Assembly (NCBI GenBank): GCA_032768795.1
Contig: CP136493.1
Span: 1,984,001 to 2,048,000, forward strand
Reading direction: 5' to 3'
From: Tremella fuciformis
Lineage: Eukaryota > Basidiomycota > Tremellomycetes > Tremellales > Tremellaceae
DNA: 64,000 nucleotides
The first letter of the stretch is position 1. Each line of letters begins with the position of its first letter. Both the position numbers and the translations under genes were made by a program. This document shows, in pieces, positions 1 to 9,352 of the stretch. Under the pieces are notes generated by a model. The model saw only the letters and a program-made list of their open reading frames with translations, made no database searches and was not told the DNA's origin.

Positions 1-2
1 AG

Positions 3-455
3 GAAGGGCTCTCCGACGTGCTTCAGGACGAGGTGGCCAGGCACCCCAAAGAGTTCGAGACCTTTGCCGAGCTGCAGGCGTTTGTGGTCCGCCTCGACAA
101 CAGTCTGCGAGCAAGGGAGGCAGAGAAGAACAAGGCGGAGAACAGGCGAGAGAAGAAGAAGACTGTCCTGGGCGGCAACAACGGCGGATCTACAGCGGTT
201 ACGTCAGAGGTTGGAGCGGCGGCGACGAACCCCAGACCCTCACCTGGCCCGACAACCTCGTCGAGTCTCAACTCCGCTGCAGCCCCTCGACGAGTCTACC
301 CTCCTCGCCCTAGGCTCACTCCGGACGAGCACGAGAGGCGAGGCAGCCAGGGCCTTTGCTTCAAGTGCGGAAACGCTGGGCATCTTGCGCGCGACTGCCC
401 AGGCTCGTTCAACCCCGGCCAACGCGTGAAGCAGGAGCCGCAGGGGGAAGCCTGA
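3..455 (+). CDS. gag: Gag C-terminal part of element A (partial)
   Basis: The frame is open from the left edge and stops at 453-455. The visible 150 residues hold a charged lysine/glutamate stretch, a serine/proline-rich linker and one CCHC zinc knuckle (C-x2-C-x4-H-x4-C) at about 358-399, the nucleic-acid-binding motif of retroelement nucleocapsids. The capsid region is outside the window. Pol lies in the -1 frame and its open frame overlaps the gag end from about 356 to 455, so Pol is probably made by -1 frameshifting or another recoding step. I saw no canonical slippery heptamer in the overlap. Confidence 0.85.
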   Translation, partial: EGLSDVLQDEVARHPKEFETFAELQAFVVRLDNSLRAREAEKNKAENRREKKKTVLGGNNGGSTAVTSEVGAAATNPRPSPGPTTSSSLNSAAAPRRVYPPRPRLTPDEHERRGSQGLCFKCGNAGHLARDCPGSFNPGQRVKQEPQGEA

Positions 456-3400
456 GGGGTCCCGAGCTACAAGGAGAAACTCGAGGCCCCGCTCCATACA
501 CACTCTCCGCCCTCACGCCTCCTGAACAACCGACTTCACCTCTCAAATCCTCTAATCCGACGCCCACTCACCCACCGACGGGGTCCGCTTCCCTCGTCGA
601 GGAAGATCAACATGAAGAAGAAGCAGAGGACCTGGAGTCCGAGAAGGAGTCTGTACAGAGTGCTAGTGATGCCGAGGAATGCATGAGCGGTGAGGCTTGC
701 AGGCTGGGAAGGCATCAAGCTGTCGTAGCAGGAAAAGTGGACGGGACGGCCGCTTGCATACTGTTAGATACAGGCGCAGGCGGGACCTTCATTGATCAGG
801 ACTACGCCGAAGGCCAGGGCTTGACCCAACAGAAGTTGGAGCGACCCAGGAATGTCCTCCTGTTCGACGGCGAACCGTCATCCGCGGGCGAAATCACCCA
901 CGAAGTGGTGGCCCCGGTGGAGACGCTTGGGGAAACAAGTGAAGAACGGCTAGCGGTTACGCGGCTCGCAGGTGCAGACGTCGTGCTAGGGTACGACTGG
1001 ATGCAAGAGAAGAGAGTAGTCATGGACATGGGAGCTATGGAAGTCACCCGTGGAGAAGAAAAGGTGGCCTCGTCGACGGTCGTCGAGGCTGCTTCAAGTG
1101 ATCTGGCCATTTTGGCTACCAGGGCAAGAAGAGAGAGAGGAAAACACGCGGGGCAGTCCCGTAGGAGCTCCCCGAACCATATCCCCTTGCGGATCAATCG
1201 GTGGGAGCAGAACAGGCTCGCCGCAGAGCGGCTGCGAGGGACTGTCACCGACGAGCTCGAGGAAGTGGTGGGGCGTTTGGACGGGCATCTTGGGTTTGAC
1301 GAGTACACTCTGTCAGAGGAGGAGTCCCAGGCGGTGCGAAGGATCGTTCCGGAGTACTACCATGAGTTCCTCGATGTGTTCCACCCTCGTCGACCCGCCG
1401 ACACGCTTCCGCCGAGTAGAGAATACGACCTGAGGATCAGACTGAAGGAGGGCGCAGAACTACGGGTCGCACCGCTTTACCAACTGTCGCCGGATCAAAT
1501 GAGAGCACTCAGGGAGCTCCTCGCCAAAGAGCAAGCAGCGGGCAAGATCAGGCCATCGAACGCGGCGTATGGGTCGCCGAGCTTTTTCGTCCCTAAGAAG
1601 GTTGCCGGCGAATGGCGAATGGTGGTCGATTACCGGAAGCTCAACGAGGCAACAGTGTCGGACGCGTACCCCTTGCCGTTGATTTCCCAAGTCACGGCTG
1701 ATCTGGCGGAGTCAGAGTGGTACACCAAGTTCGACCTACCGGGAGCCTACCAGCTTCTTCGCATGGCGCCAGGACACGAAGCCTATACCGCCTTTAGGAC
1801 GCCTCTGGGGATGTTCGAGTCCCTGGTAGTGCGAGATGGCTTGAAGAACGCGCCAGCAGTCTTCCAGCACTTCCTCAACGAGGTGCTCAGAGAGTTCGTT
1901 GGGCGGGGAGTGGTGATCTACATCGACGACATTTTGGTCCACGCCAAGAGCCTCGACGAGCTTCGTTCCCTCACAAAGGCGGTACTCGAGGCGTTGCGGA
2001 AGGCGGGACTGTATGTGAAAGCGTCGAAATCCGAGTTCGAGAAGAGGAAGGTCGACTTTCTGGGCTTTGTCATCTCCCGAGAAGGCGTGGAAGCGAATCC
2101 GGAGTACGTGAAAGGCGTCGTCGACTTCCCAGCACCAAGCAACCTCCTCGAAGTACGCCGGTTCTTGGGTCTGGCAAACTATTACCGCCGCTTCGTACCC
2201 AACTTTGCCAAGGTAGCGCTCCCCCTAGTGTTGCTGACAAAGAAGGGAGTCCCGTTTGGTTGGGGAGACGCGCAGGCAAGAGCCTTCGAAGAGATCAAGA
2301 GGCGAATGAGCGAGCCCCCTGTATTAGCCCATTTCGACCCTGCATTCGAGACCATCGTGCAGACCGACGCTTCGCTCTACGGGTGGGGATTTGTGATATC
2401 ACAGATTAACCCCTCGACGAGCCTCGAGCACCCGGTGGCCATAGAGTCTGGGTCGTTTTCGGGGGCAGAGTTGAACTGGACGACTACAGAGAAGGAGTTC
2501 CTGGCGATAGTGATGGCGTTCAAGCGGAAGCGACATCTCCTTCTGCAAGTAAGCTGCACGGTCCTCACGGATCACCACAACCTCAGCTATTGGATGGAGC
2601 CGAGGAAACTGAGTGGGCGGGTTGCGCGATGGGTCGACGCCCTGGCAGGATTCTCCTTCCGAATCGTGTATCGTCCCGGGCTCAAAGCGGCTTACCCAGA
2701 CGCTCTGTCGAGGAGGCCCGACTACAAGCCTGATGGATTGGACCTGGAGGAGCAACGAGTGCAGGCCTTACCTGGGTTTGACCAAGAAAGCAAGGTCGAG
2801 ACGTCGCTGGGGTACATGCTTCGGGCACTCATCGAGGAGCCTCGACGAGGCTCGTCGAGTCCAGATCCAGAGGCAAGAGAGGATCCGCAGACGGGTACTC
2901 GGAGCACCTGGGAGGAGGATGAGGAGTTCGAGCACGCTGGAGAAGAGTTGGAGAGGATCAAGAAGGAGGAGAACGGAGTGGTGATTGATGCGGCGGGATT
3001 CCCCAAGCTGTTTGGGTTGGTTCAAAGGATGGGCCTCGACGAGCCCACACGAGCCAAGGTAGAGCCTGGCGGGGCCCTGCGACTCAATGGGCGGCTATAC
3101 CTCACTGGCAAGGGCGATGGGCGGCTCCGAGCCATAAGGGATCGACATGAGGGGATCCTAGCGGGACATCCGGGAATCACCAAGATGTTGGAGTTGCTCA
3201 GGAGGGACGTCTGTTGGCTGGGGCTGCGGCGCGATGTTGAGGCCTACGTACAGGGTTGTGCCATCTGCCAGAGGACAAAGACAAGCAGGCAGCGCCCTCA
3301 GGGTCTCCTCCAGAGTCTCGAAGTCCCGGAAGGCCCGTGGCAAGCAATTTCCATGGACTTCATCGAGGAGCTCCCCGGCAGCCAGGGCTTCAACTCCATC

Positions 3401-4423
3401 CTCGTCGTGGTAGACCGCCTGACGAAGTGGGCTATCTTCGTGCCGACAACGACTCGCCTCACAACGGCGGGACTCGTCGACCTCATCATCGACAATGTCG
3501 TGGCGCAGCATGGGTTGCCAAGATCCATCGTATCTGATCGAGGGAGCAAGTTCACTAGTCGACTATGGGGAGCACTGTGTGGGGCCCTGGGGATCAAGAT
3601 CAGCCTGTCGACAGCCTTCCATCCCCAAACCGACGGGCAGACAGAGCGAGTCAATCAGGTCCTCGAGCAGTACCTACGGGTATTCTGCGATCACAGACAA
3701 GACAATTGGTCGAGTCTGCTGCAGAGAGCAGCCTTCGCCTATAACAATACCCAGCACTCGGCGATCAAGATGAGCCCGTTCGAGGCGAACTTTGGGTACT
3801 CGCCGCGATGGACTGATGACTTGAGAGAGAGCGCCGAGCGAGCGGAGATACCGTCGGTCAAGGAAAAGCTTGGGTCCCTCGACGAGGTGCACCGATCTTG
3901 CCAACAAGCCATACAGCAAGCCAATGAGCGGTACGCCAAGTATTACGATGCAAAGAGAAGGGATGCGCCAGTGTTGAAGGTGGATGATATGGTCATGCTG
4001 TCGATGGAGAACATCAAGACTCGTCGACCCTCGAAGAAGCTCGACATCAAATGGGGGGGACCATACAAAATCCTCGCTAAGACGGGTCCATCAACGTACA
4101 AGCTGGAGCTGCCGGCGACGATGAGGGTGAGCCCGGTCTTCAACGTCCTCCTTCTTAAGCCATACCACCCGCCGAGGATCCCTGGACAGACCTACGACCC
4201 TCCGCCACCAGTGGAGGTCGACGACGAGGGCCCTAGCTATGAGGTGAAGAACGTCGTCGACTCGAGGAAAAGGGGCAGAAAGGTGGAGTACCTCGTCGAG
4301 TGGGTGGGGTACGAAGGAACAGATGAGGAGACGACCTGGGAACCAGTGGAGAACATTACTGGTGCTCTCGAAAGCGTCGAGAGCTTCCACAAAAGGAACC
4401 CAGGGAAACCAAGAGGAATATAA
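356..4423 (+). CDS. pol: Pol polyprotein of element A (PR-RT-RH-IN-chromodomain)
   Basis: The frame is open for about 1355 codons. In order: an acidic linker; aspartic protease with a D-T-G-A-G site near 770; reverse transcriptase with VDYRKLNE near 1625 and YIDD near 1919; RNase H with TDAS, TEKEF and TDHH near 2360-2580; integrase HHCC zinc finger near 3145-3290; a DDE core with MDF, SDRG and QTERVNQ between 3350 and 3660; and a chromodomain near 4230-4400 ending just before the stop. All expected catalytic acids are present. One oddity: the RT motif usually read as MPFGL is VRDGL here (about 1830). The chromodomain suggests targeting to histone-marked chromatin (family knowledge). The start codon is unclear because Pol is probably produced by recoding from gag. 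Confidence 0.92.
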   Translation: MLQVRKRWASCARLPRLVQPRPTREAGAAGGSLRGPELQGETRGPAPYTLSALTPPEQPTSPLKSSNPTPTHPPTGSASLVEEDQHEEEAEDLESEKESVQSASDAEECMSGEACRLGRHQAVVAGKVDGTAACILLDTGAGGTFIDQDYAEGQGLTQQKLERPRNVLLFDGEPSSAGEITHEVVAPVETLGETSEERLAVTRLAGADVVLGYDWMQEKRVVMDMGAMEVTRGEEKVASSTVVEAASSDLAILATRARRERGKHAGQSRRSSPNHIPLRINRWEQNRLAAERLRGTVTDELEEVVGRLDGHLGFDEYTLSEEESQAVRRIVPEYYHEFLDVFHPRRPADTLPPSREYDLRIRLKEGAELRVAPLYQLSPDQMRALRELLAKEQAAGKIRPSNAAYGSPSFFVPKKVAGEWRMVVDYRKLNEATVSDAYPLPLISQVTADLAESEWYTKFDLPGAYQLLRMAPGHEAYTAFRTPLGMFESLVVRDGLKNAPAVFQHFLNEVLREFVGRGVVIYIDDILVHAKSLDELRSLTKAVLEALRKAGLYVKASKSEFEKRKVDFLGFVISREGVEANPEYVKGVVDFPAPSNLLEVRRFLGLANYYRRFVPNFAKVALPLVLLTKKGVPFGWGDAQARAFEEIKRRMSEPPVLAHFDPAFETIVQTDASLYGWGFVISQINPSTSLEHPVAIESGSFSGAELNWTTTEKEFLAIVMAFKRKRHLLLQVSCTVLTDHHNLSYWMEPRKLSGRVARWVDALAGFSFRIVYRPGLKAAYPDALSRRPDYKPDGLDLEEQRVQALPGFDQESKVETSLGYMLRALIEEPRRGSSSPDPEAREDPQTGTRSTWEEDEEFEHAGEELERIKKEENGVVIDAAGFPKLFGLVQRMGLDEPTRAKVEPGGALRLNGRLYLTGKGDGRLRAIRDRHEGILAGHPGITKMLELLRRDVCWLGLRRDVEAYVQGCAICQRTKTSRQRPQGLLQSLEVPEGPWQAISMDFIEELPGSQGFNSILVVVDRLTKWAIFVPTTTRLTTAGLVDLIIDNVVAQHGLPRSIVSDRGSKFTSRLWGALCGALGIKISLSTAFHPQTDGQTERVNQVLEQYLRVFCDHRQDNWSSLLQRAAFAYNNTQHSAIKMSPFEANFGYSPRWTDDLRESAERAEIPSVKEKLGSLDEVHRSCQQAIQQANERYAKYYDAKRRDAPVLKVDDMVMLSMENIKTRRPSKKLDIKWGGPYKILAKTGPSTYKLELPATMRVSPVFNVLLLKPYHPPRIPGQTYDPPPPVEVDDEGPSYEVKNVVDSRKRGRKVEYLVEWVGYEGTDEETTWEPVENITGALESVESFHKRNPGKPRGI

Positions 4424-4563
4424 CGCATGGACTACTGGCGGTGACGATGATCTGGATCGAGATTCGTCACCCAAGCTGAGTCCTATCCCTGCATCCCCTG
4501 TACAACATGAACAACACGGCATATGAACATGAGCTAAGAAAGAACTATGTACACTATCTACAT

Positions 4564-6364
4564 TCACGACCCCGAACCACTCGCCTCCGCCACGTCGTCG
4601 AACATGGGCCCGACCATCGCCCTAAGGTCCAGCCCCAGGAGCCTCGCGTGCCGCCTCGCCTCCTCGACGTGGTACGCCCTGTCCGCCGGGATGGACTGGG
4701 CCAGCGTGACATGGTGCTGAAGGACACCGATGTCGAGCCTCGTCGAGGGAGTCCACGACAAGGGAGCTGGCGCGGATGGGCGGGCAGGAGTCGACACCGG
4801 AGGCGGCGTCGGAGGCGGCACGGGAGCCGGCACGGGTTGACGAACCGACCGGCGAAGTCGGTCGGTGAAGGCGGCCGGGCCGACAACAGGCGTGGAGGCG
4901 GGAGTCGGCGAAGGCGGGTCGACATCCGCGAAGCTCACAGCCCGGCGAGCTCTGGGTGTCGAGGACGAGCTGGCGGGTCGTCGAGGAGTCGGGCTGGAGT
5001 TGAACGAGCAACCTGAGGCTGTGCCACAGGTGTAGCACTTCAACTTCGGCCCGCCTCCATCTAGGACCCTACACGGCAAGTTGTCCGAACGACACCGCTG
5101 GCATCGCTGGCGGCCGTTGAGCGTGCGGAGAGGTCGCCCTTTTGCCTGAGCCTGCAAGATCAGCGTGAGAGGCTGGAGAGTAGAAGACAACAACGCACCA
5201 GGGCCCATGGGAGGGTCCTATTCGATCCCCGGCCGAACGTCGGGTAGAATGGCCCTGGGAATGAGCGGGGACCTCAACAGATGGCGGACGTACCGAAAAA
5301 GGCGCGGTCCAGCGCATTCCTACACCGGACTCGAGGGCCAGCCTCGAGTCGCCTCGACGACGCCTCGCTTCCCTCCCCATCGGATCCTCCACTGCCCGCT
5401 TCGGATTCCCCAACGGATCCTTCGCTGCCCGCTTCGGATCCGTCTCCCGTCGAGATGCTCCCCTCCACGACGTCTTCTCCTACACCTGCGTTGTCCACGG
5501 CGGCCGGGAGAGCATCGGCTACCTCAGACACCCCAAGATACCGGGTTGAGGCTGAACGCAGGCGAGAGGAGTACATGCCGCCAACAGGCGACACGCGACG
5601 ACGCTTTGGGGTTGGGGAGAGGGGAGGCGGTATCGTTGGCAGGGGAGTGTTGCCTGGGGAACCGGGCGACTCGACTCGACGCCGGCGGCGTGGGTTGATT
5701 GCCGGAGTCGGAGAGCGGGATGGCGGAGGCATAGAAGGCGGGGGAAGGAGAAGGATAGGCGAGCCGAGGGGGACGAGGGGATAGGGCGGTATGATGGGGG
5801 ATCCGGTCCCACCACCAATGTAGGGGCGAAGAGGCCGAGGCGAGGCCGGCTCGAACGGCAAGGAGTGGGCTTCTCGATAGCGACTCTCGCCAGCGAAAGC
5901 CGCGTCGGAAGCCTGGGAGGACGGGGGCGAGGCGTCTGAGTAGCCGCTGGACGTAGAGGAGGTAGCACAGCTACTCTCCCTAGCGGCTCTGACGGTCCCC
6001 TGGTGCCGACGGATCTCGGCGTGTATGTCTGCTAGCGAGCGCAGAATCGCTGTACGCCCTGGGCATCAATACAAGCAGTAGGGTGGCTCAACAATCACTC
6101 ACCGCTTGGCGCAGCACTGGCCGCATCCGACCAGTCGAGCTCATCGACGAGCTCGTCGATCTCCTCGACCGGTGTGGACTCCGGAGTTCGAGGACGGACC
6201 GCCCATCGAGGGAACAGTCGAGGAGGGGGAGCGTCGACAGCCGACTCGGGGGAGGATGGCGGCGTCGTGGGGCTGGGGGAAGGGGTTTTGGTCATCGTGA
6301 CCAGGCGTAGAGGTCGTCCTCGAAGGACGATTTTGAGGGAGGGATCGGTGGCGTTGGAGAACAT
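4564..6364 (-). CDS. Antisense gene carried inside retroelement A, Zn2Cys6-like cysteine cluster
   Basis: Model: complement of 4564-5151, 5199-5254, 5294-6058 and 6103-6364 (1671 nt, 556 aa). Introns of 47, 39 and 44 nt have GT-AG ends, and the joined frame stays open. The start is the first ATG of the first open exon. The protein is mostly low complexity (Pro, Ser, Arg, acidic GSE-rich repeats), with a basic start containing LKIVLRGRP. Near the C-terminal third it has a cluster C-x2-C-x6-C-x11-C-x2-C-x5-C (about 4975-5100), close to a fungal Zn2Cys6 DNA-binding domain with one spacing short. Introns inside a retroelement survive reverse transcription only if they lie antisense to the genomic RNA, as here. 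The function is unknown; a regulator of the element or its host is an inference. Confidence 0.72.
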
Positions 6365-7035
6365 ATGATGCGTTGGAGTGGAGAGTTTGGAATGGACGGG
6401 ACGAGTAGCCTCGTCGAGAGGGGGTTTATACCTTTTGGAGGGGACATGGCGGGGACGAGGGACGAGAGGGCACTTGACGACGAGAGCAGGCAATACGACT
6501 TTTCACGACAGTTTGGCGACTTGTTGCCTAGCAACGAGCAACATGATCGACAGAAGGGCGTAGCGCGGAGCGGCAATCACCGGTTATCTCGCGGCGACTG
6601 CCGCATTGGGCAATCTGACCCCGGCCTCGTGGCCGAGGTCGACTCGAGGTCGACTTACATACGCGCAAATTCCAGCATGAGACGCCTATAGCTCAGCAAC
6701 GGGCGGGCTATCCAGCACAGGGATCACCCTCGACACCACGCGCGTCGGGACACATGCGGGCTGCACACTACCTGTGCCCGTTAGTCACTCCACGACGGCA
6801 ACACAGCCTACGCCCCGACTAGCGCCTAGAAAGATAGCACCAGCTGCGCGAGACCTCGAGCGACCAAGAAGGACGGACCGTCGACGGGACCAGGCCCTGC
6901 TTACACACCCACAGACCCTCGGGATCAGCCCTGCGAGGAATGACCAAAAGATACGGCTTAGCGCGAGGCGGGAGCAAAGGCTCAGGCCATACAAGCTGCC
7001 CCGCCTCGCCCGCCATCTCGCAGGAGCTCGATTTC
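6365..7035. other. Non-coding part of element A between antisense gene and 3' LTR
   Basis: About 670 bp with no supported gene. By position it should hold the promoter and 5' UTR of the antisense gene (transcribed leftward). I saw no clear TATA box in it. Confidence 0.5.
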
Positions 7036-7049
7036 AGAGGGGGGCAGAG
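7036..7049 (+). other. Polypurine tract of element A
   Basis: A run of purines broken by one C directly abuts the LTR start. This is the expected plus-strand primer site of a Ty3/gypsy element. Confidence 0.8.
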
Positions 7050-7145
7050 TGTCACGTCGGCCACGCCTCCATGATCACCAAAGCACGCCTACGAGCCTCG
7101 TTCCAGCCCAGCACGCCTGTCAAACACGTGAGCCTATCGTCGATC

Positions 7146-7184
7146 CTCGAGTAGCCTCGACGACGCTCGAGTAGCCTCGACGAC
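7146..7184 (+). repeat. Two tandem copies of a 20-mer inside the LTR
   Basis: A 20-bp unit containing CTCGAGTAGCCTCGACGAC is repeated head to tail (7146-7165 and 7166-7184) in the U3 part of the LTR, upstream of the TATA run. Repeated U3 units often act as enhancers; that role is inferred here. Confidence 0.7.
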
Positions 7185-7255
7185 TTTAGAGCTCGAGCCT
7201 CGTCGATGGTGTTTCAAGGAGAAAGCCCAAGGCGGTGCAGAGGAGGGCACGGGTG

Positions 7256-7266
7256 ATATATATATA
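7256..7266 (+). promoter_or_regulatory. TATA-like box in LTR U3
   Basis: An alternating A/T run of 11 bp sits about 200 bp into the LTR, where the retroelement promoter is expected. Confidence 0.6.
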
Positions 7267-7455
7267 CAAGTCCTCACCCGTAGACCGTCCTTAGCACCGT
7301 GGTATTGAGTCCCATGGATAGAAAGTAACGGCGCAGCCGTGTTGTCGACGCACGAGAGGCTGTAGGACACACCTTCTCGTGGAGGACAGAGACAGATCGA
7401 CAGACAGCACGTGTGAGAGGGCCTATCAGTCGACGACCGGCCAGGCCCCGTGACA

Positions 7456-7644
7456 AGCATCAAGCTTGAGCGGTCGCTTGCCCCGCGGGCGCGAGTCGGT
7501 AGAGCCAGTGGCGTTGAAGCGGCGGATGGTAGTGGAGACTGTGCCGGAAGGGATGTCGAGTTTTTCCGCAATCTTGCTTTGAGAAGCGCCAGCTTTTTGC
7601 ATGCCGATGATCTCACCACGCAGGCTGCTGCTGATATCTTTCAT
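7456..7644 (-). pseudogene. Tc1/mariner transposase N-terminus, interrupted by element A
   Basis: Reading leftward from ATG at 7644, exactly 63 codons run up to the LTR edge. They encode the paired-type helix-turn-helix DNA-binding region of a Tc1/mariner transposase: a first HTH containing SKIAEKLDIPSGTVS, then RRFNATGS and a basic RPRGKRPLKL linker typical of this family. The LTR cuts the gene at codon 63; the DDE/D catalytic part would lie left of element A, outside the window. No terminal inverted repeat was recognised on the right side. Confidence 0.8.
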
Positions 7645-7851
7645 ATTGAGGCAATGCATAAGAAATTGACAGAGATAGAGCAATGTTTGTCCGGCATATA
7701 GGGATGAAACAGTTGAATGATGGTCCGAGCCACAGTGCCACATTCATACCAATGTCGCCGACGAGTATCTGTGCTTACACCTTCCGCCGAGAGTAAAAAG
7801 AGCGTGCCAAGAGTTGCATATGCTTCTTCCGTGCGACTGGGGTGCAGGAGG

Positions 7852-7856
7852 AAAAA
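7852..7856 (-). terminator. Pol III terminator of tRNA-Gly
   Basis: A run of five T on the minus strand lies four bases 3' of the discriminator base, the usual Pol III stop signal. Confidence 0.75.
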
Positions 7857-7860
7857 CAGT

Positions 7861-7937
7861 ACACTGAGGGGGAATCGAACCCCCGCCGCATCGAATCCGA
7901 TTGGCAACGATGCATGATACCATTTCACCATCAGTGT
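7861..7937 (-). tRNA. tRNA-Gly(GCC) with a 7-nt intron
   Basis: On the minus strand a perfect 7-bp acceptor stem (ACACTGA with TCAGTGT), a 4-bp D stem, a 5-bp anticodon stem (CATCG/CGATG), a 4-nt variable loop and a perfect GGGGG/CCCCC T stem with TTCGATT loop can be folded. The anticodon loop region is 14 nt, so a 7-nt intron is placed after the nucleotide 3' of the GCC anticodon. The internal A box (TGGTGAAATGG) and B box (GTTCGATTCC) match Pol III promoters. The discriminator base is 7860. Confidence 0.93.
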
Positions 7938-8219
7938 TCGGTATTTCCTTGTGTGTTTTTCGGTACATGTACCATAACACAACAGCTGTCGTCTGATTCA
8001 CCTCCTGTCCTGTCCAACCCATCCGTAATCGCCGTCGACATTAAGCGGTCGTCGAAAGCTCTGAACACGAACGCACCAGGTTCAAGGAGTCTGGACACGA
8101 GGAGCGTATCGCACATGCCCTCGTGCTTGGTGTGAACTCTGTGAACCCGCAACCCGCAGCCGTTGATTCAAAGGACCCTTCCGGTCCCTTCCAGTCCCTT
8201 CCCCTAACCAACAGCCGAG

Positions 8220-9352
8220 ATGTCGACTGCCTCTCCTCCATGCACGCCCACCAAACGAAAGACGTCCCCCTCATCTTCCTCCTCCTCACTTGACGCATCT
8301 TCCTCAGCGGCAGCGCGGCCGCACGCGACCCCCCGGCGGAAAAACACCATGCGCGCCTCGGTCACCAACGCCTCATACCCCGACTACGCCCTCCCGCCCC
8401 TCCCGCCCATCCGCTCCCAGGCCCTCGCGCGGGAAGTGTTCATGCACTCGGGCATGATCGGCGGCCGGCGCAGCCCCGTCAGCCTCGCCGCTGCAAGCAT
8501 ACCGATAGCCGACCGGCTCGGCGGGGCCGGGGACAACCAGAAACTCGAGCATGTGGGCGACGGGCTGATCGGCACGGTCGTCACGCTTCTCCTGCACGAC
8601 ATGTACCCCGGGCTGCGGCACGGGCCGGCCACGACGCTCAAGGCGCGGCTGGTGAGCAACGAGACGCTCGCGCACCTCTCGAGGCGGTACGGCCTGCCGG
8701 CTCGACTGATCGCCCTGCGGCATGAGCGCCCGGTGCTCTTGGAGTCGGAGAAGACGTGTGCGGATGTCTTTGAGGCGTATGTCGCTGGCGTCTTTTATGA
8801 TCGGCGGTATCCCCCGCCGCTGCCGCAGGTCAAGCAGGATCCGCAGGTCAAGGAGGAGGCAGGAGCAGACTCCGAGCCCTTGGCCACGGCCGCTCTGGCG
8901 AGCGGCCCGCCAGCCATGTCGAAAGGCGGCGCGCTCGATGCGCTCGCCGCGTGGCTCGACCCCCTCTTTGCCCCGCTTGCCCAGCACGCCCTGGAACAGA
9001 TGACAGCCGAGCAAGACCGCATGGCCCAGTCCGCCTCGCCCGCCGGCGCCCCGCCAGGCGCCGCCTCGCCAGCGCAGACCGATGCGGCCGTCTCGGGCGC
9101 CATGGCCAAGCTCAACCAGCACTTCAGCTTCAAAGAGTCGGGTCTGCCGATCTACCATTACTTCCCCGTCGACGGCGCGTGGCGGTGCGACGTCACGGCC
9201 ACCAAGCTGGACGGCGTAGTATTGTGAGTCTGCTCGAGCTCCAGCACATAGGAGGAGGGCTGATGCGTAGACGCGCGACGGCCGTGCGGGCGAGCAAGAA
9301 GCACGCGGCGACGCATGCGGCGTATGATGTATGCCTGCAGGCGGGCATATAG
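8220..9352 (+). CDS. RNase III domain protein with C-terminal dsRBD (copy 1)
   Basis: Model: join 8220-9223 and 9271-9352 (361 aa); the 47-nt intron has a GTGAGT donor. After a serine-rich, probably disordered N-terminus, an RNase III domain shows KLEHVGDGL near 8550 and CADVFEAYVAG near 8760. These keep the four acids used for metal binding in the family (E and D in the first motif, D and E in the second). The C-terminal part, completed by the small second exon ending in KKHAATHAAYDV, fits a double-stranded RNA-binding domain. An acidic, alanine-rich insert separates the two. The likely role is dsRNA cleavage (rRNA/snoRNA processing or a small-RNA pathway). A close paralogue follows 218 bp downstream in the same direction. 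Confidence 0.83.

Larger units (their letters stand above)
1..7455 (+). mobile_element. Ty3/gypsy chromodomain retrotransposon A, 5' truncated by window
   Basis: Order on the plus strand is the end of gag with a CCHC knuckle, then protease, reverse transcriptase, RNase H, integrase and a C-terminal chromodomain, then a 2.6 kb region with an antisense gene, a polypurine tract and a 406 bp LTR. That domain order with a chromodomain defines a chromovirus of the Ty3/gypsy (Metaviridae) type. The 5' LTR and most of gag lie left of the window. Pol has no stop or frameshift, so the copy looks fairly young. Right of the LTR the sequence continues as a Tc1/mariner transposase in the opposite direction, so this is a nested insertion. 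Target-site duplication cannot be checked without the left junction. Confidence 0.93.
7050..7455 (+). repeat. 3' LTR of element A (406 bp)
   Basis: It begins TGTCACG directly after the polypurine tract and ends CGTGACA, a perfect 7-bp inverted repeat with canonical TG...CA ends. A TATA-like run lies at 7256-7266. Right of the LTR the sequence switches cleanly to an unrelated transposase reading frame, which fixes the right boundary. Confidence 0.88.

Noticed and set aside
356..455. GGGGGAA in the gag/pol overlap as a -1 slippery site
   Set aside because: It does not satisfy X-XXY-YYZ in the gag frame; the recoding site remains unknown.
8373..9158. 261-codon minus-strand frame opposite RNase III copy 1
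   Set aside because: Antisense shadow of a GC-rich coding exon; the composition is Arg/Gly-rich and the real strand has clear RNase III and dsRBD motifs.
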